Source: Methylovirgula sp. HY1
GTDB taxonomy: Bacteria > Pseudomonadota > Alphaproteobacteria > Rhizobiales > Beijerinckiaceae
Direction: 5' to 3'
Length of the DNA: 64,000 nt
NCBI RefSeq assembly: GCF_019343105.1
Contig: NZ_CP073764.1
Span: 124,001 to 188,000, forward strand
In this document: piece after piece, positions 29,263 to 37,510 of the stretch
Layout: each line of letters starts with the position of its first letter
Numbering within the stretch: the stretch's first letter is position 1
The notes under the pieces: model-generated
The model's input: only the letters and a program-made list of their open reading frames with translations
What the model was told of the DNA's origin: nothing
Database searches by the model: none
Program-made: the position numbers and the translations under genes

Positions 29263-29758
29263 ATGATTTTCCGTCTAATTGCACGTTTGTGTGACGGGTA
29301 ATCACTCTGCGAGCGTGAAGTTCGCGCTCGTTGTAAATAATTTCCGAGGTTTCCCATCCGATGTTTCTCAAAGGCGTTTCCCAGACGCCCACGATTCATC
29401 TCGAGTTCGCCGCAGGCCCCCGCCTAGCAAGGAACTCTATTGCCTTTGATCAATTGAGGCGGAAGCGCCGCGAAACGCTGCGTTGGGGCTCGCGGGTGGA
29501 CTGCTCGGCGCGGCGCCATCCATGGCTTTGCCGGCCGCTCCGCTGACGCCCATGGCGACATCAGTGAATGGGCAGTGAACGTTAGGAATGATCGGAGGAT
29601 ATGCCGGCGGTTGGCCCGATGAATCCACCTGATTTAGAACACGCCTGCACAAAAATGTCAGCGGTTTTGCGCTTGAACGATGCTCTACCTTTTTGAATCT
29701 CGGCTATCGAGCCCGCTTTCAAGTGGTTTCACTTGAAAGCGGATTCCTAGCTTCAATA
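29263..29758. other. Intergenic region without recognisable gene
   Basis: 496 bases. It holds the hairpin at 29713-29742 near its right end. Short frames on both strands show no family resemblance. Confidence 0.5.
29713..29742 (-). terminator. 13-bp perfect hairpin downstream of a small secreted-protein gene
   Basis: CCGCTTTCAAGTG and its exact complement flank GTTT. It lies 17 bases beyond the stop of the minus-strand gene ending at 29759. A U-tract is missing, so it may be a factor-assisted terminator or a member of the dispersed palindromes. Confidence 0.5.
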
Positions 29759-29950
29759 TTACTGTTGATGATCCTGGTGAGTGCGGTGCCGGTGAGTGCG
29801 GTGCCGGTGTTGAGCGCGGCTACAATTAATGCCGCACGGGGTGCCTCGAACTGATCTATCGATACGTTCCATGGTGCTCGTCTGCGCCATAGCAGGCATG
29901 CCCGCCATAACAATGAGAGCGGCTGCCGAGATCAAAAGCGTCGCTTTCAT
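29759..29950 (-). CDS. Small secreted protein with His/Arg-rich repeat tail
   Basis: 63 residues from the ATG at 29950 with AAAGGAC upstream. A clear signal peptide (MKATLLISAAALIVMAGMPA, then MAQ) should be cut to leave about 40 residues. The C-terminus is built by a 15-base tandem duplication and reads HRHRTHRHRTHQDHQQ. There are two Cys in GTPCGINCS. No family is recognised; a metal-binding periplasmic peptide is possible from composition alone. Confidence 0.6.
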   Translation of the reverse strand: MKATLLISAAALIVMAGMPAMAQTSTMERIDRSVRGTPCGINCSRAQHRHRTHRHRTHQDHQQ

Positions 29951-30303
29951 GACATGTCCTTTCCCAGGCTGCGATGCTTGCAGCGCGGTTCTTATAACAT
30001 TGCAACTATTGTCGGAGAAGACCTCAAGATCGCGAAACTCTGCAAGTTTTTCGCGCCTAGATCGCGTTTATGATTTTGGATTGAATCAATCCGATGTCTA
30101 AAATATCGGAAAAGTCATTCAACTTTTCCGGACCATGCTCTAGCGTTCCCGATACAAGCGGCGACAGTTGCAGCTCATCAGGACTGACCGGCTCTGTAAG
30201 TGCATCAGCTCGGCTTATTCGCCAGCCCGCTGATCCGGGTTCGCATCCGCTGATCGCGGGCGGTTTCTGGCGTCAAGCGTCTATAAGATGTTCTGTCGAA
30301 TAA
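29951..30303. other. Intergenic region with dispersed repeat
   Basis: 353 bases between the small secreted protein and tRNA-Val. Its middle holds the palindromic repeat at 30058-30143; the rest has no recognisable feature. Confidence 0.5.
30058..30143. repeat. Dispersed palindromic repeat (composite copy)
   Basis: It contains TGATTTTGGATTGAATCAAT, a CCGATGTCTAAAATATCGG dyad and the hairpin GGAAAAGT-CATTCA-ACTTTTCC, ending in CATGCTCTAG. Parts match copies at 28702, 34699, 48458 and 60558. Confidence 0.75.
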
Positions 30304-30378
30304 TGGTGGGCGCGACAGGGATTGAACCTGTGACCCCTCCCGTGTGAAGGGAGTGCTCTCCCGCTGAGCTACGCGCCC
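30304..30378 (-). tRNA. tRNA-Val (anticodon CAC)
   Basis: 75 bases on the minus strand including an encoded CCA. The acceptor stem GGGCGCG pairs with CGCGCCC, the anticodon arm is CTCCC-TTCACAC-GGGAG giving CAC, and the T arm shows GGTTCAATCC. CAC reads GUG valine codons. Confidence 0.95.
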
Positions 30379-30474
30379 GCGACCCTAAAACCGGCCGCGC
30401 AAGATTACCGAAAGCGGCTTTTGTCTTTCAAGTCAAGGCGAGAAAACGCTTCTGAGCGCCGAAGCCGTCGGCGT

Positions 30475-31164
30475 TCAGACGGTTTTGACCAAGCTTTCGA
30501 CGGCTTCCCACAGATCGTCGAAATGTGAAATTACCCGATCGGGCGCATAGGCTTCCACGGGCAGGTCGGTATAGCCGAAATCCACCGCCACGACGGGGAT
30601 TTTGGCGTTTTGCGCCGTTTCGATATCGGTCTTCGAATCGCCGACCATGATCGTGCGATCTGGCTGGCCGCCGGCCTTGTCGATGGTCATCAAAAGCGCG
30701 CGCCCATCCGGCTTGCTCATCGGAAATGTGTTCTTACCGCAGATCGCGTGGAAACGGTCCGCGATCCCCAGCGCTGTCAGCAGCAAGGTCGAAGAATATT
30801 CGATTTTGTTTGTGCAGACCGCGAAACGCCATCCGGCGGTTTCGAAACGATCGAGTGCGGCGCCGACCCCCGGAAAAAGTGTCGTCGCATCGGCGATATG
30901 AGCGTCATAATGGACAAGGAATTCCTCGAACAACGCATCGATGCGCGGCGCCGGCAGATCGCCGCCGGCGTAGGCGAGCCCGCGCTCGATCAAAGTCCGG
31001 GCGCCGCCGCCCACCATGCCGCGTGCCTTTTCATAGGGGACAGGCGGAAAACCCTCGCGGGTCAGCAGCATGTTGAGGGTCGTCACCAGGTCGGGTGCGG
31101 TTTCGGCAAGTGTGCCGTCGAGGTCGAAGACGAGGAGCGGCTGGGTCGACGAAGAAGCAATCAT
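30475..31164 (-). CDS. gph: Phosphoglycolate phosphatase-like HAD hydrolase
   Basis: 229 residues from the ATG at 31164 with GAGAAGAG just upstream; the frame is open further up but that part is not family-like. HAD motif I is VFDLDGTLAE, motif II AVCTNK, motif III near MSKPDGRAL and motif IV VGDSKTDIETAQNA. It removes phosphate from 2-phosphoglycolate or a similar small sugar phosphate. Gph is the best match, but HAD substrate calls are uncertain. Confidence 0.85.
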   Translation of the reverse strand: MIASSSTQPLLVFDLDGTLAETAPDLVTTLNMLLTREGFPPVPYEKARGMVGGGARTLIERGLAYAGGDLPAPRIDALFEEFLVHYDAHIADATTLFPGVGAALDRFETAGWRFAVCTNKIEYSSTLLLTALGIADRFHAICGKNTFPMSKPDGRALLMTIDKAGGQPDRTIMVGDSKTDIETAQNAKIPVVAVDFGYTDLPVEAYAPDRVISHFDDLWEAVESLVKTV

Positions 31165-31288
31165 GCTCTTCTCATAATAGGATGACTCAGCGGCATCAAG
31201 CAGCGGTGTCATCGCACTTCCGATCGGGTTTGGTATAAAGGGTAGAGCCGATTCGCAATGTCCGATGAGGAGAGCCGGACTCGTGACC

Positions 31289-31687
31289 ATGTCATCCCCG
31301 AAGTTTCTCGCCCGCGCTCGGTCCTGTCTCGGTCGGGGCCTTGCGGCGCTCGGCGTGGTTCTCCTTCTCGGCGTCACGGGAGCCGCCGCGGGCACTTATG
31401 AATTTTTGGCGGCGCCGGAAATCGATCTCAACCGCATCTATCGGGTCGACAAAGCGACCGGCGAGGTCGGCGCTTGCCAATATGGCTTGAAGGAGGGCAC
31501 GATCGGCGTGACGCTCTGCTACCCGCCAGGCCAAGGGGCGGGAGCGCAGGCTTCGAGCGAATATGCGCTCATTGCCTCGCGGCATGAGCGTGAAGGCGGT
31601 GTCTTTCGCGTCGATCTGCGGAGCGGCATGATGTCGATCTGCTATGTGCTCAATTCGGCCGTCGTCTGCACGCCACAGGCGAAATAA
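31289..31687 (+). CDS. Secreted hypothetical protein
   Basis: 132 residues from the ATG at 31289; GTG at 31283 (better spaced to GAGGAG) or ATG at 31265 are possible starts. A signal peptide with core LAALGVVLLLGVTGAAA is followed by a short domain with YEFLAAPEIDLNRIYRVDKA, VFRVDLRSGMMSICYVL and three Cys. No family is recognised; it should be periplasmic. Confidence 0.65.
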   Translation: MSSPKFLARARSCLGRGLAALGVVLLLGVTGAAAGTYEFLAAPEIDLNRIYRVDKATGEVGACQYGLKEGTIGVTLCYPPGQGAGAQASSEYALIASRHEREGGVFRVDLRSGMMSICYVLNSAVVCTPQAK

Positions 31688-31826
31688 GCTAATCTGCCCC
31701 GCAAAGCGACGCTCTGGCATCGGGAAACGATCTAAACCTCGGCAGATGCCGCGGTGCGGCCCCTGGCGCTTTTGCGAACCTGCTCCGAGGGTTGACGGGT
31801 CGCGTCCGAAAGCCTAACCGCGTGGC

Positions 31827-32537
31827 ATGGAAAACCCCAATATTGATGAGGCGAAGCGGCGTGCCGCCGCCGCCGCCGTGAAGCTCGTAATGCCGGGGAT
31901 GCGGCTGGGCCTGGGGACAGGCTCGACCGCTGCGCAATTTATCACTCTGCTGGGCGCCAGGGTTGCCGAAGGCTTGGACGTGATCTGCGTGCCCACGTCC
32001 GAGCGGACCCGCGCGCAGGCCGCAGCGCTGGGCATTCCTTTGACGGCATTCGAAGACATCGATGAACTCGATTTGACCATCGATGGCGCCGATGAGTTCG
32101 ATCCTGAACTTCGTCTTGTCAAAGGCGGCGGCGGGGCGCTTTGGCGCGAAAAGATTGTCGCTTCCGCCTCGAAACAAATGGTCGTCATCACCGACGCCTC
32201 GAAGGCGGTGACGACGCTGGGAAAATTCCCTTTGCCGATCGAGGTTAGCCGCTTCGGTATGGAAGCGACGCGCCGCGCCATCGCGAAAGCGGCTGAAGCA
32301 ACCGGTTGTGCCGGTGCGGTGGTGCCACGCAAAACCGCGAGCGGCGAGGCGTTTATCACCGACAACGGCAATTATCTCGTCGATTGTGCTTTTAACGCGA
32401 TCGGCGCTCCAGATGATTTGGCGCAGCGGCTGAGCGCTATTCCCGGTATCGTCGAGCATGGCCTGTTCATTGGCCTTGCCACGGCGGTGATCATGGCGGG
32501 CGCTGAAGACCTCAAGAATTTCGGGCATCTGGAGTGA
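31827..32537 (+). CDS. rpiA: Ribose-5-phosphate isomerase A
   Basis: 236 residues with the phosphate loop GLGTGSTAAQF, the catalytic stretch DLTIDGADEFDPEL, and KGGGGALWREKIVA. It interconverts ribose 5-phosphate and ribulose 5-phosphate in the pentose phosphate pathway. It lies in a plus-strand series with DUF2059 and gor genes. Confidence 0.95.
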   Translation: MENPNIDEAKRRAAAAAVKLVMPGMRLGLGTGSTAAQFITLLGARVAEGLDVICVPTSERTRAQAAALGIPLTAFEDIDELDLTIDGADEFDPELRLVKGGGGALWREKIVASASKQMVVITDASKAVTTLGKFPLPIEVSRFGMEATRRAIAKAAEATGCAGAVVPRKTASGEAFITDNGNYLVDCAFNAIGAPDDLAQRLSAIPGIVEHGLFIGLATAVIMAGAEDLKNFGHLE

Positions 32538-32632
32538 AAGCGCAGGCCGGGCAACCTTGCCGGCGTGCCGATCGAAAAGACGAGCGTGGCCAAAACGCCG
32601 TTGCGTGCCAATGAACGCTAGGGAGAAAATCT

Positions 32633-33223
32633 GTGTCCTCGAATTTTAAACATTACTCGACCGCGCGTCATTGGATTGCCGTTTGCGCGGCTGTGGGTCT
32701 GGTTGCAGCTTTCCTGCTTCCCGTGGATCGGGTCGGGGCGCAGCCGGCGCCTTCGTCCGCCGCACAAAGGCCAGTCGCAGCTACGCCTGCGCCGGCCGCT
32801 GAACTCACCCCTTCGCATCTCGCCGCGGCGCGCGAACTCGTCATGGCGAGCGGCATGTCGCGGTCTTTCGATGCCGCTATTCCGCAGTTGATCAAGCGGC
32901 TGACCGAGACCTATACGCAGACGCGTCCTGATCTCGCTCCGGATCTTAAAATCGTGCTGAAGGAAATGCAGCCCGACTTCGCGAAAGATACGGACCAGAT
33001 GGTGGATAAGGCGGCGCATATTCTCGCCGGGCTTCTCCCCGAACCGGACATCAAGGTTGCGGTCGCTTTTTTCAGCAGCCCGGCCGGCAAGAAATATGTT
33101 CAGGCCCAGCCCTATTTCTTCGATGATGTCGTCAATGCGATGCAGGATTGGCATCAGCAGGTGGCAGCGCATTTGATGACGCGCGTGCGGGCCGAATTGA
33201 AGAAAAAGGGCCATACGCTCTGA
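32633..33223 (+). CDS. DUF2059 domain-containing secreted protein
   Basis: 196 residues from a GTG at 32633 with AGGGAG upstream. A signal peptide (core IAVCAAVGLVAAFLLPV) is followed by a Pro/Ala linker and the helical DUF2059 domain (ARELVMASGMSRSFDAAIPQ, then VAVAFFSSPAGKKYVQAQPY). It is a periplasmic protein of unknown function. Confidence 0.85.
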   Translation: MSSNFKHYSTARHWIAVCAAVGLVAAFLLPVDRVGAQPAPSSAAQRPVAATPAPAAELTPSHLAAARELVMASGMSRSFDAAIPQLIKRLTETYTQTRPDLAPDLKIVLKEMQPDFAKDTDQMVDKAAHILAGLLPEPDIKVAVAFFSSPAGKKYVQAQPYFFDDVVNAMQDWHQQVAAHLMTRVRAELKKKGHTL

Positions 33224-33296
33224 ACCTGTCGCAGCGGTGCGACGAGCGCGATAGCGCGGCGCCCGCGAGCCAACGAGATCGAAAGCGAGACAAGCG

Positions 33297-34688
33297 ATGA
33301 GCGAATTCGATGTCGATCTCTTCGTCATCGGCGCCGGATCGGGCGGCGTGCGGGCTGCCCGCATCGCCGCCTCTCATGGCGCTAAAGTCATGATCGCGGA
33401 GGAGTTTCGCGTCGGCGGCACCTGTGTCATCCGCGGCTGCGTGCCGAAGAAGCTGATGGTTTACGCCAGCCGTTATGCCGATGAATTCGTCGATGCGGCG
33501 GGCTTTGGCTGGAGCGTGCCCCAGGCTTCCTTCGACTGGTCGAAACTCGTTGCCGGCAAGGAAAAAGAGATCACGCGGCTTTCCGGCATCTATCGCACCA
33601 ATCTCGAGAAATCGGGCGTTGCCCTGGTCCAGAGCCGCGCCGTCGTCGAGGATGCCAACAAGATCCGTCTCGTTGCGGAAGACCGGTCGATCAGCGCCAA
33701 GGTCATTCTTGTGGCGACCGGCGGCGCCCCGGTTCTGGTGCCGGCGGTTCCCGGCCTCGAACACACGATTACCTCGAACGAGATCTTCGATCTGCCGGAG
33801 ATGCCGAAGCGGATCTTGATCGTTGGCGGCGGCTATATCGCGGTTGAATTCGGCGCGCTTCTAGCGCGTCTCGGCAGCGAGGTGACGCTCGCCATGCGCG
33901 CCGCCAATATCCTGCGCGGCTTCGACGAGGATATGCGCAACGGCTTGCGCGATGCGATGATCGAGACCGGTGTGACTTTTAAATTCGGCACGCTGCCGAC
34001 CCGCATCGATAAGACGGACAAGGGTCTGACCGTCGCGCTCAGTGATGGCGCGGTGGTCGATGTCGATCAGGTGATGCTCGCCACCGGCCGCGATCCCAAC
34101 ACGCGGGGGCTCGGCCTCGAAAAGATCGGCGTCGGTCTGGACGCGATCGGCGCGATCAAGGTCGATGAATATTCGCAATCGACCGTGCCTTCGATTTATG
34201 CGGTTGGCGATGTCACCAATCGCATCGCCTTGACTCCGGTCGCGATCCGCGAGGGCCATGCCTTCGCCGATACGGTTTTCGGCAATAAGAAAACCGAGGT
34301 CGACTATATCGGCGTCCCGACGGCCGTCTTCACGACGCCGGAGCTCGGCACCGTCGGCCTGACCGAGGTCGAGGCCCGCGAGGCCTATCATTGCGTCGAT
34401 ATTTATATGGCGAGCTTCCGGCCGCTGAAGGCGACCCTCTCGGGCCGGGCGGAAAAGACCCTGATGAAGCTCGTCGTCGACGGCGAGACGGATTGCGTGC
34501 TCGGCGCGCATGTGCTTGGCGAAGGCGCCGGCGAAATGGCGCAACTGCTCGGTATCGCCGTCAAGATGGGGGCAAAAAAGGCGGATTTCGATGCCACGAT
34601 GGCGGTGCATCCGACCTCTGCCGAGGAATTCGTGACATTGCGCACCCGGACGGCGCGCTACCGCAAAGATCCCGCCGATATGGCGTGA
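33297..34688 (+). CDS. gor: Glutathione-disulfide reductase
   Basis: 463 residues with the FAD loop VIGAGSGGVRAARIAA, the redox-active pair in GGTCVIRGCVPKKLM, the NADPH fold IVGGGYIAVEFGALLARLG, AVGDVTNRIALTPVA, and the C-terminal AVHPTSAEEFVTL with the catalytic His-Glu. It reduces GSSG with NADPH. It follows the DUF2059 gene after 73 bases. Confidence 0.95.
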   Translation: MSEFDVDLFVIGAGSGGVRAARIAASHGAKVMIAEEFRVGGTCVIRGCVPKKLMVYASRYADEFVDAAGFGWSVPQASFDWSKLVAGKEKEITRLSGIYRTNLEKSGVALVQSRAVVEDANKIRLVAEDRSISAKVILVATGGAPVLVPAVPGLEHTITSNEIFDLPEMPKRILIVGGGYIAVEFGALLARLGSEVTLAMRAANILRGFDEDMRNGLRDAMIETGVTFKFGTLPTRIDKTDKGLTVALSDGAVVDVDQVMLATGRDPNTRGLGLEKIGVGLDAIGAIKVDEYSQSTVPSIYAVGDVTNRIALTPVAIREGHAFADTVFGNKKTEVDYIGVPTAVFTTPELGTVGLTEVEAREAYHCVDIYMASFRPLKATLSGRAEKTLMKLVVDGETDCVLGAHVLGEGAGEMAQLLGIAVKMGAKKADFDATMAVHPTSAEEFVTLRTRTARYRKDPADMA

Positions 34689-34698
34689 ACGGGCCATA

Positions 34699-34746
34699 GA
34701 TCACGATGATTTTGGATTGAATCAAGCCAAAATCATGAACGTGATC
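34699..34746. repeat. Dispersed palindrome, TGATTTTGGATTGA type
   Basis: GATCACGATGATTTTGGATT continues into an imperfect complementary arm ending GTGATC. It is a diverged copy of the perfect palindrome at 28702-28750. Confidence 0.75.
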
Positions 34747-34760
34747 AATTCTAAAAGCTT

Positions 34761-34811
34761 AGAGCGGGATGCGGGCGGAAAACCGCTCACACTTTTCCTC
34801 ATCCCGCTCCA
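34761..34811. repeat. Dispersed palindromic repeat, GAGCGGGATG type
   Basis: AGAGCGGGATG pairs with CATCCCGCTC around a G/C-rich interior with GGCGGAAAACCGC. The same element is present in opposite orientation at 28644-28690. Confidence 0.75.
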
Positions 34812-34858
34812 GGCGCCCCGATTGCAGTCGCAATCGGCGGTTTCGCCGTGTATAATCT

Positions 34859-34976
34859 CTAGAGCGTTTTTCGACCGGATGAAATCATCCGATCGAAAGG
34901 AAAACGCTCAGAATCAATAAGCTGGAGCGTGTTCTCATCAGAAAAGTCTATCAACTTTTCTGCAACATGCTCTAGG
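34859..34976. repeat. Dispersed palindromic repeat, AGAGCGTTTT type (full copy)
   Basis: AGAGCGTTTTTCGACCGG, a GATGAAATCATC dyad, GGAAAACGCTC, AATCAATAAGCTGGAGC, then the GAAAAGT/ACTTTTC hairpin and ACATGCTCTAG. It is the longest model for the copies at 3490, 37434, 48458 and 60558. Confidence 0.8.
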
Positions 34977-35028
34977 GTACGGGAGCTTAGGCAGCTCCGA
35001 AATCGGATGAAATCGGGATCGTAGTTTC

Positions 35029-36417
35029 ATGTTGAGCCAACATTGGGCGCCGGACAGCTGGCGGACGAAGCCGATCGAGCAGGCGCCGGTCTTTCCGGAT
35101 CTGGCGGCGCTTGCCGAGGTGGAGCGCCAACTCGCGTCCTTTCCACCGCTCGTCTTCGCTGGTGAGGCGCGCAAGCTCAAGGCCATGCTCGGCAAGGTCG
35201 CCAAGGGTGAGGCTTTTCTGCTTCAGGGCGGCGATTGCGCCGAGAGCTTTGCCGAGCATTCGGCCGATAACATCCGCGATTTCTTCCGCGTCTTCCTGCA
35301 AATGGCGGTCGTGATGACATTCGCCGCGGCCTCGCCCGTGGTGAAGGTCGGCCGCGTCGCCGGACAATTCGCCAAGCCGCGCTCCGAGCCGATGGAAAAA
35401 CGCGGCGATGTGGCCTTGCCGAGCTATCGGGGCGACATCGTCAACGATATTGCCTTCACCGAAGCGGCGCGGATTCCCGATCCGGCGCGTCAGCTCGACG
35501 CTTATCGTCAGTCGGCCGCGACCCTCAATCTCATTCGCGCTTTCGCCAGCGGCGGCTATGCCAATCTCGAAAATGCGCATCGCTGGATGCTGGGCTTCAT
35601 CAAGGATTCCCCGCAATCGGCGCGCTATCAGGAACTCGCCGATCGGATCAGCGAGACGGTCGGCTTCATGCGTGCGATCGGGCTCGATCCGGAAGCGCAT
35701 CACGAATTGCGGCAGACGGATTTCTACACCTCGCATGAGGCGCTGCTGCTCGGCTATGAGCAGGCGCTGACGCGCATCGACTCGACGACTGGCGATCCTT
35801 ACGCGACGTCGGGCCATATGCTGTGGATCGGCGACCGCACACGGCAATTGGATCATGCCCATATCGAATTCGCGCGCGGCGTTAAAAATCCGCTGGGCCT
35901 CAAATGCGGGCCGTCGCTGAAGCCCGACAATCTGCTCCGCCTGATCGACGTGCTCGATCCCGACAACGAGCCCGGCAGGCTGACTTTGATCTGCCGTTTC
36001 GGCGCCGACAAGGCGGCCGAGCTTCTGCCCACGCTGCTGCGCGCGGTCAAGCGCGAAGGCCGCAATGTGCTGTGGTCCTGCGACCCGATGCACGGCAATA
36101 CGATCAAGGCGGCGAGCGGCTTCAAGACGCGGCCTTTCGATCGCATCATCAGCGAGATCAGAACCTTCTTCGCCGCGCATCAGGCGGAAGGTACTTATGC
36201 CGGCGGCGTGCATCTCGAAATGACCGGCAAGAATGTCACCGAATGCACCGGCGGCGCGCGGGCGATTTCGGAAGCTGATCTGTCCGATCGCTATCACACC
36301 TATTGCGACCCGCGGCTCAATGCCGAGCAGGCGATCGAGATCGCTTTCCTCGTCGCGGAGTTGTTGAAGGTTGAACGCCTCAATCGGATGAAGCAAGAAG
36401 TGCGGGCGGCGGAGTAG
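35029..36417 (+). CDS. Class II 3-deoxy-7-phosphoheptulonate (DAHP) synthase
   Basis: 462 residues, the plant/actinobacterial-type enzyme, with [58 protein letters not shown] and [11 protein letters not shown] (metal and substrate ligands). It condenses PEP with erythrose 4-phosphate, the first step of the shikimate pathway. It is a single gene with repeats on both sides. Confidence 0.95.
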   Translation: MLSQHWAPDSWRTKPIEQAPVFPDLAALAEVERQLASFPPLVFAGEARKLKAMLGKVAKGEAFLLQGGDCAESFAEHSADNIRDFFRVFLQMAVVMTFAAASPVVKVGRVAGQFAKPRSEPMEKRGDVALPSYRGDIVNDIAFTEAARIPDPARQLDAYRQSAATLNLIRAFASGGYANLENAHRWMLGFIKDSPQSARYQELADRISETVGFMRAIGLDPEAHHELRQTDFYTSHEALLLGYEQALTRIDSTTGDPYATSGHMLWIGDRTRQLDHAHIEFARGVKNPLGLKCGPSLKPDNLLRLIDVLDPDNEPGRLTLICRFGADKAAELLPTLLRAVKREGRNVLWSCDPMHGNTIKAASGFKTRPFDRIISEIRTFFAAHQAEGTYAGGVHLEMTGKNVTECTGGARAISEADLSDRYHTYCDPRLNAEQAIEIAFLVAELLKVERLNRMKQEVRAAE

Positions 36418-36502
36418 GGTAAGGCGAGGATGCCAGTCGCTCCTCTCCCCGTTTGCGCAGGGCTATCCGGGTAAAGTCTTTCTCTGTTACAATGTCGATG
36501 GT

Positions 36503-36555
36503 CGCGTCCTCGTCCTTCGAGACGCGCCTTTGAGGCGCTCCTCAGGATGAGGGAT
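36503..36555. repeat. Dispersed hairpin, TCGTCCTTCGAGACGCGCC type
   Basis: CTCGTCCTTCGAGACGCGCC runs into TTTGAGGCGCTCCTCAGGAT GAG; the arms GACGCGCC/GGCGC and CCT/AGG pair. This element is widespread in intergenic regions of Hyphomicrobiales. It lies between the DAHP synthase and dioxygenase genes. Confidence 0.65.
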
Positions 36556-36646
36556 CGTCGATCGCTTTACTTCAATTTTCCCCAGGCCAGCCTTGCCGTT
36601 CGCGGAAAGGGGGATGGGCCGGCACGAAACCTGCCTCGCTGATCTC

Positions 36647-37435
36647 ATGGCACCTCTTCCGACTCTCTTTCTTTCCCACGGCGCGCCGAACCTGCTTTTT
36701 CAGAAGAGCCCGGCGCGCGATTTCCTGCAAAAGCTCGGGCAGGAGATCGAGCGCCCGCGCGCGATCCTCGTCGCTTCGGCGCATTTCGAAATGCCGAATC
36801 CGGCCTTCACCGCCGCGCCGCATCCCGAGATGATCTATGATTTCACAGGTTTCGAGGACGAGCTTTATCAGGTGAAATATCCGGCGCTCGGCGCGCCGGG
36901 CCTCGCCGCGGTCGCCGCCGATCTTCTCGCCGATGCCGGTTTCGAGCCGCAGGAGGTCTTGGGGCGGGGCTTTGATCACGGCGCCTGGGTGCCGCTCATG
37001 CTGATGTATCCGGATGCCGATATTCCGATCGTCGAGCTCTCCGTGCAGCGTGAAGGCGGTGCCGGCCATCACATCATGGTCGGCCGCGCTCTGGCGCCGC
37101 TACGCGAGCACGGCATATTGATCGTCGGGTCCGGCAGCCTCACGCATGGTGTCGATGCGATCACCAAGAGCAAGCTCGCGCTCGGCGGCCCGGCGCCGGA
37201 TTGGGTGAGCACTTTCGCCGAATGGGTGCATGAAAAGGCGGAAGCCGGCGCCATCGACGAGATCGCCGATTGGTGGGGCTTGGCCCCCAACGCCAAGAGA
37301 AATCATCCTACGCCCGAGCATTTCCTGCCGCTGCCGCTGGCCATGGGCGCGGCCGGCGAAGGCGCCAAAGGCAGGCGCCTGCATCATTCCGTGCAATATG
37401 GCGTGCTGGCGATGGATGCTTATCTGTTCGAGTAG
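36647..37435 (+). CDS. LigB/DODA-type class III extradiol dioxygenase
   Basis: 262 residues from the ATG at 36647 (MAPLPTLFLSHGAPN); the ATG at 36614 has a purine-rich stretch upstream and would add 11 residues. Likely metal-ligand histidines lie in LFLSHGAPN and VASAHFEMPNP, and others in GRGFDHGAWVPLMLMYP. The single-domain form resembles 4,5-DOPA dioxygenase (YgiD) proteins that open catechol-type rings. The natural substrate is unknown; no aromatic degradation genes are adjacent. Confidence 0.88.
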   Translation: MAPLPTLFLSHGAPNLLFQKSPARDFLQKLGQEIERPRAILVASAHFEMPNPAFTAAPHPEMIYDFTGFEDELYQVKYPALGAPGLAAVAADLLADAGFEPQEVLGRGFDHGAWVPLMLMYPDADIPIVELSVQREGGAGHHIMVGRALAPLREHGILIVGSGSLTHGVDAITKSKLALGGPAPDWVSTFAEWVHEKAEAGAIDEIADWWGLAPNAKRNHPTPEHFLPLPLAMGAAGEGAKGRRLHHSVQYGVLAMDAYLFE

Positions 37436-37505
37436 AGCGCTTTCCGACTAGATGGAATCATCCGGTCGAGAAGAAAACGCTCAAAATCAAAAAAACTGGA
37501 GCATC
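37434..37505. repeat. Dispersed palindromic repeat, AGAGCGTTTT type (partial)
   Basis: TAGAGCGCTTTCCGACTAGA through GAAAACGCTCAAAATCAA and CTGGAGCATC. It starts at the stop codon of the dioxygenase gene and ends near the convergent glycosyltransferase gene. Confidence 0.7.
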
Positions 37506-37510
37506 CTCAC

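Larger units (their letters stand above)
34689..35028. other. Repeat-filled intergenic region
   Basis: 340 bases almost entirely composed of three palindromic elements (34699-34746, 34761-34811 and 34859-34976). The promoter of the DAHP synthase gene must lie in or beside them. Confidence 0.6.

Noticed and set aside
28644-34976. Regularly spaced palindromes as a CRISPR array
   Set aside because: Copies are kilobases apart, in different orientations and of several types; there are no short spacers and no cas genes.
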